Shown here: positions 1 through 9,612 of the stretch, piece after piece
Numbering within the stretch: position 1 is the stretch's first letter
How the letters are laid out: each line of letters begins with the position of its first letter
Source: Veillonellaceae bacterium DNF00626
GTDB taxonomy: Bacteria > Bacillota > Negativicutes > Veillonellales > Dialisteraceae
Reading direction: 5' to 3'
DNA: 64,000 nucleotides
Assembly: GCA_001553355.1 (NCBI GenBank)
Contig: KQ960876.1
Span: forward strand, 124,001-188,000
Notes under the pieces: model-generated
What the model saw: only the letters and a program-made list of their open reading frames with translations
Told to the model about the DNA's origin: nothing
Databases searched by the model: none
Position numbers and translations under genes: made by a program

Positions 1-1703
1 ATCAAGGTTCTTCCTTAGATGTATATGAAATAGACGGTGCATCAAATCGTGGTGTTGATGAAATATTGGAAATTCGTAAATCTATTCCTACATTACCTGT
101 CGCTTGTCGTAAAAAGGTCTATATCATTGATGAAGTTCACATGCTCACTAAAGAAGCATTTAACGCTCTTTTGAAAACATTGGAAGAACCGCCATCCCAT
201 GTACTTTTCATTTTGGCCACAACAGAACCGGGCCGTGTACCGGTCACTATTTTATCCCGCTGCCAACGTTATGAATTTCATCGTATTTCTGTTCCTGCCA
301 TGAAAGAACATTTACTATCGGTAGCAGCGAAAAGTGATATTTCCCTATCTCCCGAAGCAGCCGACTTAATTGCCATTCGTGCAGATGGCGGATTACGTGA
401 TGCACTATCCCTCTTGGATCAATGTTCCGCTCTCGCAGCAGGGCAAGAATTAACCGTTGAAATGGTTTATCAATTATTAGGACTCACCGGAAAAGATCAA
501 ATCATTCAATTAACCCACTATATCTTGGAAAATAAAAATGGCGAAGTGTTGCAGCTATTTTATGACATCTTACAGACGGGTAAGGACCCCGGTGATATTC
601 TCCGAGATCTATTAGAGCATTTACGCTCAATCATGGTGTGCAAAGTGAATCCTCAAGCACCGGAATTATCAGCATACGGAAAAAATATTTCCTTATTAAA
701 AGAAGATGCCAACAAAATCAGCGCCCCCTATTTAGACGCTTTATTTTCCTCTTTGCATGAAACAGTATACAGTGTAAAGAAAAGTTCTTCTCCACGCATG
801 AATGCAGAAATGGGATTACTTCGTCTTTGTCGTATCAAAGGCTCTCAGGCATTGGACAGTTTAACGGAACGAATTGAACAATTGGAGCAGGAAATAGAAC
901 GACTGAAAAAAAATGGCATTTCCGTGCCTTTAACGGAACATGCTCCGTCATCTTCCGCTACTTTTAATTCTTTAACCACCTCTGCCTCAGCATCATCCAT
1001 CCACTCATCTACTACGCCTATAAAAAAAACAACTGCATTAAAAGATGCGCCTATTCCTCCATCGTCTGCTCATCAAACAACAATAACAACAGAAACACAT
1101 ACCGCCATACCGACTCATCCAATTGAACAAGCACCTATAAAAGAAACTATTCCTACACCGACAAATGACATACTTACTACATCTCCTGAAAAAAGCACTC
1201 CTACTAAAACAATAAAAAAAGATGAGCTCACACCAAATACAGAGCAGGTCATCTCTCCGAGCGAATATGATAAGATATGGACACAAATGGCTGATTATTT
1301 GAAGCAAATTTATCGCATAGATATATGGAATTGTGTTCAAAAAAGTTCCTTACTCTTAGTCAGCAACACGCGAGCAGTAGCAGTAGCGCCTATGAAATTC
1401 ATATTAGTGGGATTAGACAATCCGTCCTATCAAAAAGTCATTTCTGAAGGATTTCAGAAAATTTTAGGATATCCCTTGCGCATTCATGGCGTTCTAAAAA
1501 ACAGTTCACAAGAAAAAGATATTCGTACCTATTTAGAAAGTATTTCCTTTTCTTCATCATCAAATCGCTCCATAAATGTACCGGCTTCAGACAAATACAC
1601 ATTAATCAAGCCACAGGAAATAAGTGAATCAGAAAAAGAAAATAAAACACTGACTGAGGCTTTAAAAATTCTCCCCAATTGCGATATTTATAAGAAGGAA
1701 TAA
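1..1703 (+). CDS. dnaX: DNA polymerase III subunit gamma/tau, 5'-truncated
   Basis: Clamp-loader ATPase subunit of the replicative DNA polymerase. The reading frame is open from base 3 to the stop at 1703, so the start, Walker A and zinc-binding region lie outside the window. Seen: the Walker B segment IIDEVHML near base 126-150, then the sensor-1/arginine-finger stretch ATTEP...SRCQR near 220-265, the AAA+ lid, the collar domain and a coiled-coil stretch (ERIEQLEQEIERLKK) near 880-920. A Ser/Thr/Pro-rich linker of about 110 residues (about 940-1250) separates this from a C-terminal tau-like domain. It is followed by ybaB and recR, the usual Firmicutes order. The linker is unusually threonine-rich but this is common for tau linkers. 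Identification is firm; only the 5' end is missing. Confidence 0.96.
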   Translation, partial: QGSSLDVYEIDGASNRGVDEILEIRKSIPTLPVACRKKVYIIDEVHMLTKEAFNALLKTLEEPPSHVLFILATTEPGRVPVTILSRCQRYEFHRISVPAMKEHLLSVAAKSDISLSPEAADLIAIRADGGLRDALSLLDQCSALAAGQELTVEMVYQLLGLTGKDQIIQLTHYILENKNGEVLQLFYDILQTGKDPGDILRDLLEHLRSIMVCKVNPQAPELSAYGKNISLLKEDANKISAPYLDALFSSLHETVYSVKKSSSPRMNAEMGLLRLCRIKGSQALDSLTERIEQLEQEIERLKKNGISVPLTEHAPSSSATFNSLTTSASASSIHSSTTPIKKTTALKDAPIPPSSAHQTTITTETHTAIPTHPIEQAPIKETIPTPTNDILTTSPEKSTPTKTIKKDELTPNTEQVISPSEYDKIWTQMADYLKQIYRIDIWNCVQKSSLLLVSNTRAVAVAPMKFILVGLDNPSYQKVISEGFQKILGYPLRIHGVLKNSSQEKDIRTYLESISFSSSSNRSINVPASDKYTLIKPQEISESEKENKTLTEALKILPNCDIYKKE

Positions 1704-1712
1704 TTCCCCCTC

Positions 1713-1741
1713 TTATCAGCCCCGCATAGATACGGTATAAT
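1713..1741 (+). promoter_or_regulatory. putative sigma-A promoter for ybaB-recR
   Basis: TTATCA, a 17-nt spacer, then a perfect TATAAT at 1736-1741, in the 92-nt gap after dnaX. The -35 matches the consensus at 4 of 6 positions. A 7-bp inverted repeat (TCCATTC / GAATGGA, 1758-1777) lies in the transcribed leader just before the AAGGAGG ribosome site of ybaB. Confidence 0.45.
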
Positions 1742-1795
1742 GTATATGATTTCATTTTCCATTCCGAAGTGAATGGATTATTCAAGGAGGATACT

Positions 1796-2122
1796 ATGTT
1801 TGGAAATAAAGCACAAATGCAAAACATGCTAAAAAAAGCACGCAAAATGCAAGAAGATATGCAAAAAATGCAGGAAGAATTAAAGAAACAAACTGTGGAT
1901 GTATCTGTAGGCGGCGGTGCTGTCACATTGGTTATGAACGGAGAAAAACAAATTGTTTCTCTAAAAATTTCTAAGGATGCAATCGATCCAAACGATCCGG
2001 AAATGTTAGAAGATTTAATCACTTCTGCTGTCAATGAAGCCGGGAAAAAGGCAGATGACATGGTGCAGCAAGGTATGAGTAAAGTAACAGGCGGTCTTGG
2101 ATTACCGGGTGGCATGTTCTAA
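1796..2122 (+). CDS. ybaB: YbaB/EbfC family nucleoid-associated protein
   Basis: Small DNA-binding dimer, 108 residues, in its usual place between dnaX and recR. The N-terminal third is a Lys/Gln/Met-rich amphipathic helix (KKARKMQEDMQKMQEELKK). It is followed by the conserved GGGAVTLVMNGEKQIVSLKI beta region and a C-terminal helix ending in a Gly-rich GGLGLPGGMF tail, as in the family. The ATG at 1796 was chosen because AAGGAGG lies 6 nt upstream; a longer in-frame start at 1769 adds nine residues with no ribosome site. Its stop TAA shares its last A with the ATG of recR (TAATG), so the two genes are translationally coupled. Family members bind DNA and are often linked to RecR-dependent repair; the exact role is not known. 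Confidence 0.95.
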   Translation: MFGNKAQMQNMLKKARKMQEDMQKMQEELKKQTVDVSVGGGAVTLVMNGEKQIVSLKISKDAIDPNDPEMLEDLITSAVNEAGKKADDMVQQGMSKVTGGLGLPGGMF

Positions 2123-2712
2123 TGAATCACGACTTAGAATTAGTGGCAGATCAATTTCGACGCTTACCGGGAATTGGAGTAAAAACAGCACGACGCTTAG
2201 CCTATTTCATGCTTGAACGCCCGGCAGAAGATGTTAACGCTTTCATTAAAGCCATCACTGACGCACGAAAAAAAATATGCTATTGCTCGATTTGCTGTCA
2301 TTTAGCTACATCTGATCCATGTGAAATTTGTGGAAACAGCGAACGGGACCATTCCATCATTTGTGTCGTAGAAGCTCCTCAAGATGTACAAGCCTTAGAG
2401 CAAAGCCATGAATACCATGGCTTATACCATGTACTTCATGGAGCACTTTCGCCTTTAGACGGTATCGGTCCCGACCAATTAAAGATTAAAGAATTACTCA
2501 ATCGTCTCTCAGGCGATGAAGTAAAAGAAATTATCGTTGCTACTGATCCGGACACTGAAGGCGAAGCTACCGCTTATTATTTAGCTCGCCTTATTAAACC
2601 TTTAGGCATTAAAGTAACCCGCATTGCCAGAGGACTTCCCGCCGGTGGCGACATCGGTTACGCCGATAGCATGACACTCGCAGGTGCCGTGGAAAATCGT
2701 AAAGAAATATAA
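2122..2712 (+). CDS. recR: Recombination mediator RecR
   Basis: Recombinational repair protein that works with RecO/RecF to load RecA on gapped DNA. At 196 residues it is full length for the family. Seen: the N-terminal helix-hairpin-helix (RRLPGIGVKTARRLAY), the four-cysteine zinc site (CYCSIC...CEICGN, about residues 53-75), the TOPRIM domain beginning ICVVEAP with DPDTEGEATA near residue 150, and the C-terminal RIARGLPAGGDI Walker-like segment. It overlaps the ybaB stop by one base. The gene after it is BofA-like, an order shared with Bacillus. Confidence 0.97.
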   Translation: MNHDLELVADQFRRLPGIGVKTARRLAYFMLERPAEDVNAFIKAITDARKKICYCSICCHLATSDPCEICGNSERDHSIICVVEAPQDVQALEQSHEYHGLYHVLHGALSPLDGIGPDQLKIKELLNRLSGDEVKEIIVATDPDTEGEATAYYLARLIKPLGIKVTRIARGLPAGGDIGYADSMTLAGAVENRKEI

Positions 2713-2756
2713 AACATGGTGTTTTCTTCACTATGTTTTTTATAGGAGGACTTCAT

Positions 2757-3005
2757 ATGGACTTCATCATATCTCATCTCAGCATTATTTTTGCTGCTAT
2801 CGTAGGTATTTATATACTACGCAAATTTCTTAGCTGCGGTATCTTTACCTTGATAGGAAATATTATCATTGGCGGAATTTTATACTATCTCATTGATACC
2901 TTACATATTGTCCGCATGAGTTGGAGTTTCATAGATTGGATTATTATTGCATTTTTCGGTACACCGGGTACCATTTTCTTAGCACTCTGGCATGCATTCT
3001 TCTAA
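2757..3005 (+). CDS. BofA-like small membrane protein
   Basis: Predicted 82-residue integral membrane protein with two or three hydrophobic segments (about residues 1-22, 27-48 and 58-78). The start at 2757 follows TAGGAGGA with 6-nt spacing; an upstream in-frame start lacks this. Its place directly after recR, its size and its two-helix hydrophobic pattern match the BofA family. In Bacillus BofA inhibits the SpoIVFB protease that activates sigma-K. No sporulation genes are visible in this window, so the function here is open: it may be a relic or act on another intramembrane protease. Family assignment is moderately sure. Confidence 0.7.
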   Translation: MDFIISHLSIIFAAIVGIYILRKFLSCGIFTLIGNIIIGGILYYLIDTLHIVRMSWSFIDWIIIAFFGTPGTIFLALWHAFF

Positions 3006-3050
3006 TAAAATTTCATAAAAGCATGACAATTTTTATATTTCTTGTACGTT

Positions 3051-3080
3051 AAAACGCCCGTTACAACATACGGGCGTTTT
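3051..3080. terminator. bidirectional intrinsic terminator
   Basis: Perfect 10-bp inverted repeat, AAAACGCCCG and CGGGCGTTTT with a 10-nt loop. The A/T flanks give a U-tract on both strands. It lies between the convergent recR/bofA-like and dnaJ units. Confidence 0.9.
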
Positions 3081-3098
3081 CTTATACGATAAATTAAT

Positions 3099-4262
3099 TT
3101 AACATTTTTTTATTTTATCAATAACTTTGTCAAACCACGAACTATTCCCTTTATATTGAGACAAATCCTCTCCACATAAATTAGCATAATTCAAAAGCGC
3201 TTCCTTTTGATTTTCCTTCAACTTCCGTGGAACAATCACATTCACCTCTACATATAAATCACCTTTTCGTGTACTTTGAATATGCGGCATCCCTTCTTCG
3301 GATATTCTAAATCTCGTTCCACTTTGTGTCCCTGCCGGAATCTTCAATTCCACCTGTTTATCCAAGGTCTTAACATGAATACTACTTCCTAATGCCGCTG
3401 TGACAAAAGAAATATCTGTACGGCAATAGAGATCATCACCGTTACGTTCAAAATTCGGATCAGACTTCACATACAAATAAACATATAAATCACCGGTAGG
3501 ACCTCCTCGTTTACCGGGTTCTCCTTCACCGGATACCCTCATACGTGTTCCGGTATCCACCCCGGCAGGAATATCCACCTGAATGGTCTTTTGTTTTCTT
3601 TTTAAACCACTACCATGGCAATTTTTACATTTATTTTTGATAATCTTGCCCGTACCTTGGCAATGCGAACAAGTCACCACGTTAACCATTTGACCAAAGG
3701 GACTATTCCGTACCATACGCTGCTGTCCGGTTCCTTGACAGGTAGAACAACTTTCTACTGCACTTCCGGGCTCTGCACCATTCCCATGACAATGATCACA
3801 ACTTTCATTCTTTACTACAGAAAAAGTTTTATGTACCCCTTTTGCTGCTTCATAAAGTGTAATCGTCATGTCATAGCGCAAATCAGCACCGGGTTCCGGT
3901 CCATTTCGACGAGATCTACCGCCACCGGTAAACATGTCGAAAATATCTCCCATATCAAAGCCGCCAAAACCACCGGCTCCATCAAATCCGCCAAAACCTC
4001 CGAATCCTCCGGCTCCTCCACCTTGAGATGCCTGAGTAAAAGCATCATGACCTAACTGATCATATTGCGCTCTTTTATCTGCATCCGAAAGAACTTGATA
4101 CGCTTCATTGACCTCTTTGAACTTCTCTCCGGCTTCTTTGGGGTTATCCTTATTCAAATCAGGATGATACTTCCTCGCCAAACGGCGATAAGCCTTTTTT
4201 ATATCTTCTTCAGAAGCGTTCTTCTCCACGCCTAACACTTCATAATAATCACGATTTGCCAT
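3099..4262 (-). CDS. dnaJ: Chaperone protein DnaJ
   Basis: Hsp40 co-chaperone that delivers unfolded protein to DnaK and stimulates its ATPase. It has 387 residues and is complete. Domains in order: J domain (1-65) with the HPD triad at 33-35; a Gly/Phe-rich linker (about 78-115) with several GGFGGF repeats; the zinc domain with all four CxxCxGxG repeats ([32 protein letters not shown]); and two substrate-binding C-terminal beta domains. Last gene of the hrcA-grpE-dnaK-dnaJ operon, 66 nt after dnaK, with AAAGGA 5 nt before the ATG. Expected to be under HrcA/CIRCE control. Confidence 0.98.
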   Translation of the reverse strand: MANRDYYEVLGVEKNASEEDIKKAYRRLARKYHPDLNKDNPKEAGEKFKEVNEAYQVLSDADKRAQYDQLGHDAFTQASQGGGAGGFGGFGGFDGAGGFGGFDMGDIFDMFTGGGRSRRNGPEPGADLRYDMTITLYEAAKGVHKTFSVVKNESCDHCHGNGAEPGSAVESCSTCQGTGQQRMVRNSPFGQMVNVVTCSHCQGTGKIIKNKCKNCHGSGLKRKQKTIQVDIPAGVDTGTRMRVSGEGEPGKRGGPTGDLYVYLYVKSDPNFERNGDDLYCRTDISFVTAALGSSIHVKTLDKQVELKIPAGTQSGTRFRISEEGMPHIQSTRKGDLYVEVNVIVPRKLKENQKEALLNYANLCGEDLSQYKGNSSWFDKVIDKIKKC

Positions 4263-4328
4263 TCATAACAATCCTTTTCTTTGTGAAATAAGAGAGCTGT
4301 GAAATATCCACAGCCCTACACAATTTCC

Positions 4329-6194
4329 TTACTTCTTATCGTCATCTACCACTTTATAATCAGCATCTACGACATTATCCTTTGCCTTATCCTGTGCTTC
4401 TTTATTAGCACCGGCATTTTCAGCGCCGGCTGCCTGTTGTGCTTGCTGAGCTTGCTGATACATTTGACTTGTTAAATCATAAAGCGGTTTCGTCAAAGCT
4501 TCCGAATCAGACTTCATCTTTTCCACGTCTTCGCCTTTTAAGGTTTCTTGCAATACTGCAATAGCATCATTAATTTCTTTTACTTTCGCGGCATCAGCCT
4601 TATCGCCCAAATCTTTGATTGTCTTCTGTGCCTGATAAATAAGGGCTTCCCCTTTATTTCTTTCTTCAATTAAATCTTTCCGCTTCTTATCTTCTTCTTC
4701 ATGAGCTTTTGCATCTTGCTGCATTCTCTCGATTTCCTCATCACTCAAGCCCGAAGAAGACTTGATATCAATTTTCTGTTCCTTGCCGGTACCCAAATCT
4801 TTTGCCGATACATGGACAATACCATTAGCATCAATATCAAAGGTAACCTGAATCTGTGGAACACCCCGTGGTGCCGGTGGAATATCTGCTAATTCAAAAC
4901 GTCCTAACGTCTTATTATTAGCTGCCATCGGCCGTTCCCCTTGGAGAACATGAATATCTACTGACGGTTGATTATCAGAAGCTGTTGAGAAAACTTGCGA
5001 CTTCGATGCAGGGATCGTTGTATTTCTCTTAATCATGGTAGTAAATACACCACCCAAAGTTTCAATACCCAAAGACAAAGGAGTTACATCCAACAGCAAT
5101 ACATCCTTTACATCCCCTTTAAGTACACCGGCTTGAACAGCGGCACCTACGGCTACTGATTCATCAGGATTAACGCTCTTACTCGGTTCTTTACCAAATT
5201 TTTCCTTTACCAAAGTTTGTACTGCCGGAATACGAGAAGATCCGCCAACTAAGAGAACTTTATCAATATCATTTACGGTAAGTCCTGCATCTTTCAAAGC
5301 AATATCAATTGGCTCTACTGTTTCCTTTACCAAATCTTCTGTAATCTTATCAAACATAGCACGCGTCAATGTAGCATCAAAATGCACGGGTTGTCCATTC
5401 GCATCCATAGTAATGAAAGGTAAATTAATATCTGTACTCATCACATTGGACAACTCAATCTTTGCCTTTTCAGCAGCTTCCTTTAAGCGCTGATTTGTCA
5501 TAGGATCACGTTTCAACTCAAAGCCGTTCTGTGCCTTAAAAGTCGTCCCAATCCAATCCATCACGCGAGCATCAAAATCATCGCCGCCTAAATGACCATT
5601 ACCATGAGATGCCTCTACTTCAAACACGCCGTCAGCCAAATTCAAAATAGATACATCGAACGTGCCGCCACCTAAATCATACACAAGAAAACGATGTTCC
5701 TTACCATCCTTCAATTTATCCAAACCATACGCCAAAGCAGATGCTGTCGGTTCATTGATAATACGAAGTACATTCAACCCTGCGATAGCACCGGCATCCT
5801 TTGTTGCCTGACGCTGACTATCCGTAAAATATGCCGGGCAAGTAATAACCGCATCTGTAACGGATTCTCCTAAATATGCCTCTGCATCAGCTTTTAACTT
5901 CTGCAAAATCATAGCAGATATTTCCTGTGGCGTATATTCCTTATCATCAATCTTTACCTTGTATCCCGTTTCTCCCATATGACGTTTAATAGAAACAATC
6001 GTACGAGCCGGATTAGAAACAGCCTGGCGCTTAGCCAATTGTCCGATCAAACGTTCACCTGTTTTAGAAAAACCCACTACTGATGGAGTCAAACGCGAAC
6101 CTTCTGTATTTGAAATGACAACAGGTTCTCCCCCTTCCATAACGGCTACTACCGAATTCGTTGTTCCTAAATCAATACCAATTACTTTTGACAT
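4329..6194 (-). CDS. dnaK: Chaperone protein DnaK (Hsp70)
   Basis: Cytoplasmic Hsp70 chaperone, 621 residues, full length. The nucleotide-binding domain starts [11 protein letters not shown] and contains the phosphate-2 motif [15 protein letters not shown]. The interdomain linker [16 protein letters not shown] and the beta-sandwich substrate domain follow. The C-terminal helical lid ends in a Gln/Ala-rich tail ([13 protein letters not shown]) and the typical acidic end [19 protein letters not shown] precedes the ATG. Third gene of the HrcA operon. Confidence 0.99.
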   Translation of the reverse strand: MSKVIGIDLGTTNSVVAVMEGGEPVVISNTEGSRLTPSVVGFSKTGERLIGQLAKRQAVSNPARTIVSIKRHMGETGYKVKIDDKEYTPQEISAMILQKLKADAEAYLGESVTDAVITCPAYFTDSQRQATKDAGAIAGLNVLRIINEPTASALAYGLDKLKDGKEHRFLVYDLGGGTFDVSILNLADGVFEVEASHGNGHLGGDDFDARVMDWIGTTFKAQNGFELKRDPMTNQRLKEAAEKAKIELSNVMSTDINLPFITMDANGQPVHFDATLTRAMFDKITEDLVKETVEPIDIALKDAGLTVNDIDKVLLVGGSSRIPAVQTLVKEKFGKEPSKSVNPDESVAVGAAVQAGVLKGDVKDVLLLDVTPLSLGIETLGGVFTTMIKRNTTIPASKSQVFSTASDNQPSVDIHVLQGERPMAANNKTLGRFELADIPPAPRGVPQIQVTFDIDANGIVHVSAKDLGTGKEQKIDIKSSSGLSDEEIERMQQDAKAHEEEDKKRKDLIEERNKGEALIYQAQKTIKDLGDKADAAKVKEINDAIAVLQETLKGEDVEKMKSDSEALTKPLYDLTSQMYQQAQQAQQAAGAENAGANKEAQDKAKDNVVDADYKVVDDDKK

Positions 6195-6231
6195 TTATAA
6201 TGTCCCCTTTCTATGACAATATTTATATTTA

Positions 6232-6822
6232 TTACGATTTATGCGAAACTTGCACAGATGCCGGTCTAAGCACCTGATCCTTATACATGTACCCTTTCTT
6301 CATAACCATGGATACTGTATCATCATCCCACTCATCTGATGTAATTTGCATCACTGCTTCATGAAAATGCGGATCAAAAGGTTTTCCTTGAGCCTCCATC
6401 TCAACCACATCAGCATCTTTCAAGAATGTGATAAATTGCTTAAGCAATAACTCCATTCCTTTGACATATGTATCAGATACACCACTCTTTTGTACATGCA
6501 CTAATGCCATTTCAAAATTATCCACCACCGGTAAAAATGACTTCAAAACTTTCGCTTTTGCATCATCTTCCATTTTGGCTTCCTTATCTTTCGTCCTGCG
6601 ACGGAAATTATCGAAATCAGCCTGTAATCTATTATATTGAGATAAAGCAGTCATAAGCTTTGATTCCGCAATTTCAGCCTTATCCCGATATGTTCCAAGC
6701 TCCTTTTTGAGCCGTTCATTTTCTTCCGTTAAAGTCTTAAATAATACATCTACGTCATTTACCTCCGACGATTTCTGCGACTTATCTTTTTCATGTAACT
6801 TTTCTTTCTTTTCTTCCGCCAT
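6232..6822 (-). CDS. grpE: Nucleotide exchange factor GrpE
   Basis: Co-chaperone that releases ADP from DnaK. It has 196 residues: a charged, disordered N-terminus (KKEKLHEKDKSQK), a long coiled coil (about 28-75) running into LQADFDNFRRRTKDKE, and the beta domain with GVSDTYVKGMELLLKQ and the signature DPHFHEAVM. TAGGAGGAG precedes the ATG. It lies between hrcA and dnaK, the standard order in Firmicutes. Confidence 0.97.
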   Translation of the reverse strand: MAEEKKEKLHEKDKSQKSSEVNDVDVLFKTLTEENERLKKELGTYRDKAEIAESKLMTALSQYNRLQADFDNFRRRTKDKEAKMEDDAKAKVLKSFLPVVDNFEMALVHVQKSGVSDTYVKGMELLLKQFITFLKDADVVEMEAQGKPFDPHFHEAVMQITSDEWDDDTVSMVMKKGYMYKDQVLRPASVQVSHKS

Positions 6823-6847
6823 GAAATACTCCTCCTATCACTATTTA

Positions 6848-7909
6848 CTATGAATCATCATCTCTTAATATTTCATTTAACCGTTTTTGCATGAAATTCA
6901 TCATACCGACTACCTTTGCATATTGCATACGCATCGGCCCTAATACAGCCACAGAGCCTAACTGACGCCCATTCACCGTAAATTGAGCACGTACAACAGA
7001 CAAATCACTTAAACTTTTCGCTCTATTCTCCGTACCGATATGCACCGCAATAGGTGTATCCATAACAGATAAAAGCATACTTTCCAAGATATCCCGTTCT
7101 TCCAACAGATTCAAAATATCTTGCACTTTTTCCACATTACGAAATTCCGGCTGCTCTATAAGTTGCGACGCTCCACCGGAATATACCTGCTTTTCCGATT
7201 TCAAAGCCTGATTAATAGCAGTAAAGATCGGGATAAATGATGAAATATTTTGCTCCACCGCTTTCTGAAATTTTAATATAAGCGATTCTCCAAGAACATC
7301 TATTTCTTTACCATGAAGAAAACGGCTCAATTTATCGGCAATCATCTGTATTTCATCAAACGATGAACCTTCCGGAATAGGTACAACTATATTTGACACC
7401 TGTCCTTTATCGGTCACCACAAGTAATATCGCACGTTTATCATCCAAAGGCAAAAAGCGAGCATAATTAAACTTACTTTTTTGCTCAGATAACGCCGTCA
7501 CCGACAATGAATGCGTAAGATGAGCCACCACTTTCGCCATATCACGGAAAATATCATCTATTCGATTCATATGAGTATGCAACATACTATCAAGTAAATT
7601 TTCTTCATCTATCGTCACCGGATCAGGTTTCATAAGCCAATCCACATAGTAACGATACCCCTTAATAGATGGCACACGACCGGCTGACGCATGAGGCTGT
7701 TCCAAATAACCGGCATCTTCCAAATCTTGCATCTCATTACGAATTGTCGCACTGCTTACTCCCAAATCATACTTCCGCGCAATTGTACGAGATCCTACCG
7801 GTTCTGCCGTATCAGAATAATCTTGGACAATCGCCCACAGCACCTTACGCTTCCGTTCATTTAGTCCTTGATTATTTTGATTATCAGACTCCCATCTCTC
7901 TTTTCCCAT
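6848..7909 (-). CDS. hrcA: Heat-inducible transcription repressor HrcA
   Basis: Repressor of the chaperone operon; binds CIRCE and is kept folded by GroEL in known systems. About 353 residues from the start MGKERWES. The N-terminal winged helix is visible (VLWAIVQDYSDTAEPVGSRTIARK, then GVSSATIRNEMQDLE...LEQPHASAGRVPS), followed by the GAF-like dimerisation domain. The ATG at 7909 is preferred because AGTAGGTG lies just upstream. A longer ATG at 7936 falls inside the CIRCE operator and would make part of the operator coding. First gene of its operon. Confidence 0.96.
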   Translation of the reverse strand: MGKERWESDNQNNQGLNERKRKVLWAIVQDYSDTAEPVGSRTIARKYDLGVSSATIRNEMQDLEDAGYLEQPHASAGRVPSIKGYRYYVDWLMKPDPVTIDEENLLDSMLHTHMNRIDDIFRDMAKVVAHLTHSLSVTALSEQKSKFNYARFLPLDDKRAILLVVTDKGQVSNIVVPIPEGSSFDEIQMIADKLSRFLHGKEIDVLGESLILKFQKAVEQNISSFIPIFTAINQALKSEKQVYSGGASQLIEQPEFRNVEKVQDILNLLEERDILESMLLSVMDTPIAVHIGTENRAKSLSDLSVVRAQFTVNGRQLGSVAVLGPMRMQYAKVVGMMNFMQKRLNEILRDDDS

Positions 7910-7925
7910 TGTATCACCTACTTTA

Positions 7926-7952
7926 TTAGCACTCATTGCCGTTGAGTGCTAA
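7926..7952. promoter_or_regulatory. CIRCE operator
   Basis: Perfect match to the CIRCE consensus: TTAGCACTC, nine bases, GAGTGCTAA. It lies between the promoter and hrcA and is the expected HrcA binding site for the whole chaperone operon. Confidence 0.97.
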
Positions 7953-7963
7953 GCTACATTATC

Positions 7964-7992
7964 AGTATATTCTGACTACCTATAAATGTCAA
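7964..7992 (-). promoter_or_regulatory. sigma-A promoter of the hrcA operon
   Basis: On the minus strand: perfect TTGACA (7987-7992), exactly 17 nt, TATACT (7964-7969). Transcription would start just before CIRCE, so bound HrcA would block it. Confidence 0.9.
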
Positions 7993-8224
7993 TAGTTTTT
8001 AGCAAAATCGAAAAGAAATATTGAATATGAATCATAAAATTTTATTCTTCTCAATATTTCTTTCACTCGACTTTTATGCGTTACTCCAAACGTTACTCGC
8101 AAATATAGTTTCTCTTTACACTTTTTCGCACATTTACAGCCCTTCAAATCAATTCACTCAACTATTATCTTTATTTCATAATAAATTTCCATCTTATCTC
8201 CTTTGTAGCAATTATTTTCCACAA
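7993..8224. other. AT-rich intergenic stretch, nothing recognised
   Basis: About 230 nt upstream of the chaperone promoter, very AT-rich. Open frames on either strand lack ribosome sites and recognisable sequence. A 52-codon minus-strand frame (7989-8147) is basic and vaguely integrase-like but cannot be supported. Confidence 0.5.
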
Positions 8225-8260
8225 AAAAACACCCTCTTTCAACAATTATGAAAGAAGGCA
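8225..8260 (-). terminator. intrinsic terminator after UPF0173 hydrolase
   Basis: On the minus strand a CCTTCTTTCA / TGAAAGAGGG stem with a 7-nt loop and one mismatch is followed by GTTTTTTT. Confidence 0.75.
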
Positions 8261-8271
8261 TTTATTTTTTA

Positions 8272-8937
8272 TCAAAGCATCATACTTTCTCCGGGTTGGA
8301 TAATTCTTACTTCTATTCCCTCTTTTTCCCCGGCTTTTTTTAATTTCTCCGGATCTTGTTGTATAACATCCCATGTGTTGTAGTGAATAGGAATAATCGT
8401 TTTTGCTCTGAGAAATTTAGCCGCTATAAGAGCTTGCTCCGGATCTAACGTATACTTCCCACCTATGGGAAGTACAGCATAGTCAATATTATATAGATCG
8501 CCATAGAGTTTCATATCTCCAAAAAGTCCGGTATCTCCACCAAAGTATAAAGTTTTCCCTTCGTTGAATAAAATAATAAATCCAATGGGTACACCACCGG
8601 CTATACCGCTACTGTGAACGGCTTGTACCATTTTAACTTGTCCAAAGGGACCTTCATAGGTACCGCCAATATTCATAGGGTTTACATTAGTTATGGCATT
8701 TGGCAAGGATCGAATAATTTCCGGTATGGCGATAACTTTCGCTCCTGTTCTTTCAGCAATAGGCACAGCGTCACCAAAATGATCAGCATGGGCATGCGAT
8801 ATAAGCAAATGATCACATTCTACTTTATCCGGCGTAATCGCCGCATTTTCGTTACCTGTAAGAAAAGGATCAAAAAGCAGTTTGTTTTCCTCTGTTTGAA
8901 TTTGAAAGCAAGCGTGTCCATAGAATGTAAATTTCAT
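8272..8937 (-). CDS. UPF0173 family metal-dependent hydrolase (metallo-beta-lactamase fold)
   Basis: Predicted cytoplasmic hydrolase of 221 residues. Seen: the N-terminal YGHACFQI strand, the zinc ligand motif HAHADHFGD near residue 49, a later GGDTGLFGDM segment and the C-terminal IPIHYNTWD motif, all typical of the YtkL/UPF0173 branch of the MBL superfamily. The substrate is unknown. AAAGGAGG lies before the ATG. It stands alone between the chaperone operon and the ANTAR regulator and carries its own terminator. Confidence 0.9.
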   Translation of the reverse strand: MKFTFYGHACFQIQTEENKLLFDPFLTGNENAAITPDKVECDHLLISHAHADHFGDAVPIAERTGAKVIAIPEIIRSLPNAITNVNPMNIGGTYEGPFGQVKMVQAVHSSGIAGGVPIGFIILFNEGKTLYFGGDTGLFGDMKLYGDLYNIDYAVLPIGGKYTLDPEQALIAAKFLRAKTIIPIHYNTWDVIQQDPEKLKKAGEKEGIEVRIIQPGESMML

Positions 8938-9018
8938 GATCTGCCTCCTTTAATGACATAAAATTTTTATAAATAATATTTTATCAATCGCTATATTCAG
9001 ATATTTTTCACTTTTATA

Positions 9019-9612
9019 TCAGGTATTGTTTTGTTTAAGCAATATTTCTTTGACAATTTTTTCTGCAATTATTTCTATGGGTTTTCCCCTTTTCATACTA
9101 ATTTGTTGCATTTTCTTATAAGCAATTTCTTCGGTAAGCCCATAATTTATCATGAGTAACCCTTTAGCCCGTTCAATTACTTTTCGGGCTGCTAATTCTC
9201 GTTCCATGTTTTTGACTTTATTTACTATTTCATTTTTGGTTTGAAATTGACTAACCGCAATTTCTATGGCAGGTAAAAGTGTCCTTTCTTCTGCCGGTTT
9301 TACTACATAGCCAAATACATCTGATTTTTTAGCTTTTTCTATGGTCTCTTCTTCACCAAAAGCCGTGAGCAGTACAACCGGAGCTATATGGTCATGAGCA
9401 ATAAGTTTAGCTACTTGTAATCCATCTATTTCCGGCATTTGTATGTCTAATATAGCAACATCAGGCTTCTTTTCTTTCACTAACTTTAGTGCTTCTACCC
9501 CATCAGCTGCCATGCCTATGACTTCATGCCCGGCTTCTTCTAATATTTCTTTGAGATCCATGCAAATAATCATTTCGTCATCAGCAATGACAATTTTATA
9601 TTTCTTTTTCAT
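9019..9612 (-). CDS. ANTAR-domain response regulator (RNA-binding antiterminator type)
   Basis: About 197 residues. The receiver domain (1-120) has the acidic pair DD at 11-12, phospho-acceptor Asp56 in AILDIQMP, the switch Thr in VVLLTAF and Lys in VVKPAE. After a coiled-coil linker comes a C-terminal ANTAR domain (about 135-190: VIERAKGLLMINYGLTEEIAYKKMQ). ANTAR domains bind paired hexaloop hairpins in mRNA leaders and prevent termination (EutV, AmiR, NasR). The ATG at 9612 overlaps the kinase stop as ATGA; a start at 9627 would also be in frame. No target hairpin pair was recognised nearby, so the regulated genes are unknown. Confidence 0.93.
   Translation of the reverse strand: MKKKYKIVIADDEMIICMDLKEILEEAGHEVIGMAADGVEALKLVKEKKPDVAILDIQMPEIDGLQVAKLIAHDHIAPVVLLTAFGEEETIEKAKKSDVFGYVVKPAEERTLLPAIEIAVSQFQTKNEIVNKVKNMERELAARKVIERAKGLLMINYGLTEEIAYKKMQQISMKRGKPIEIIAEKIVKEILLKQNNT

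Noticed and set aside
7989-8147. 52-codon minus-strand frame with a vaguely integrase-like basic sequence
   Set aside because: No ribosome site, ends inside the -35 of the hrcA promoter, and similarity is too weak to name.
8021-8251. 76-codon plus-strand frame upstream of the chaperone operon
   Set aside because: AT-rich, Ser/Leu/Phe/Tyr-rich noise with no ribosome site; it runs through the terminator of the neighbouring gene.
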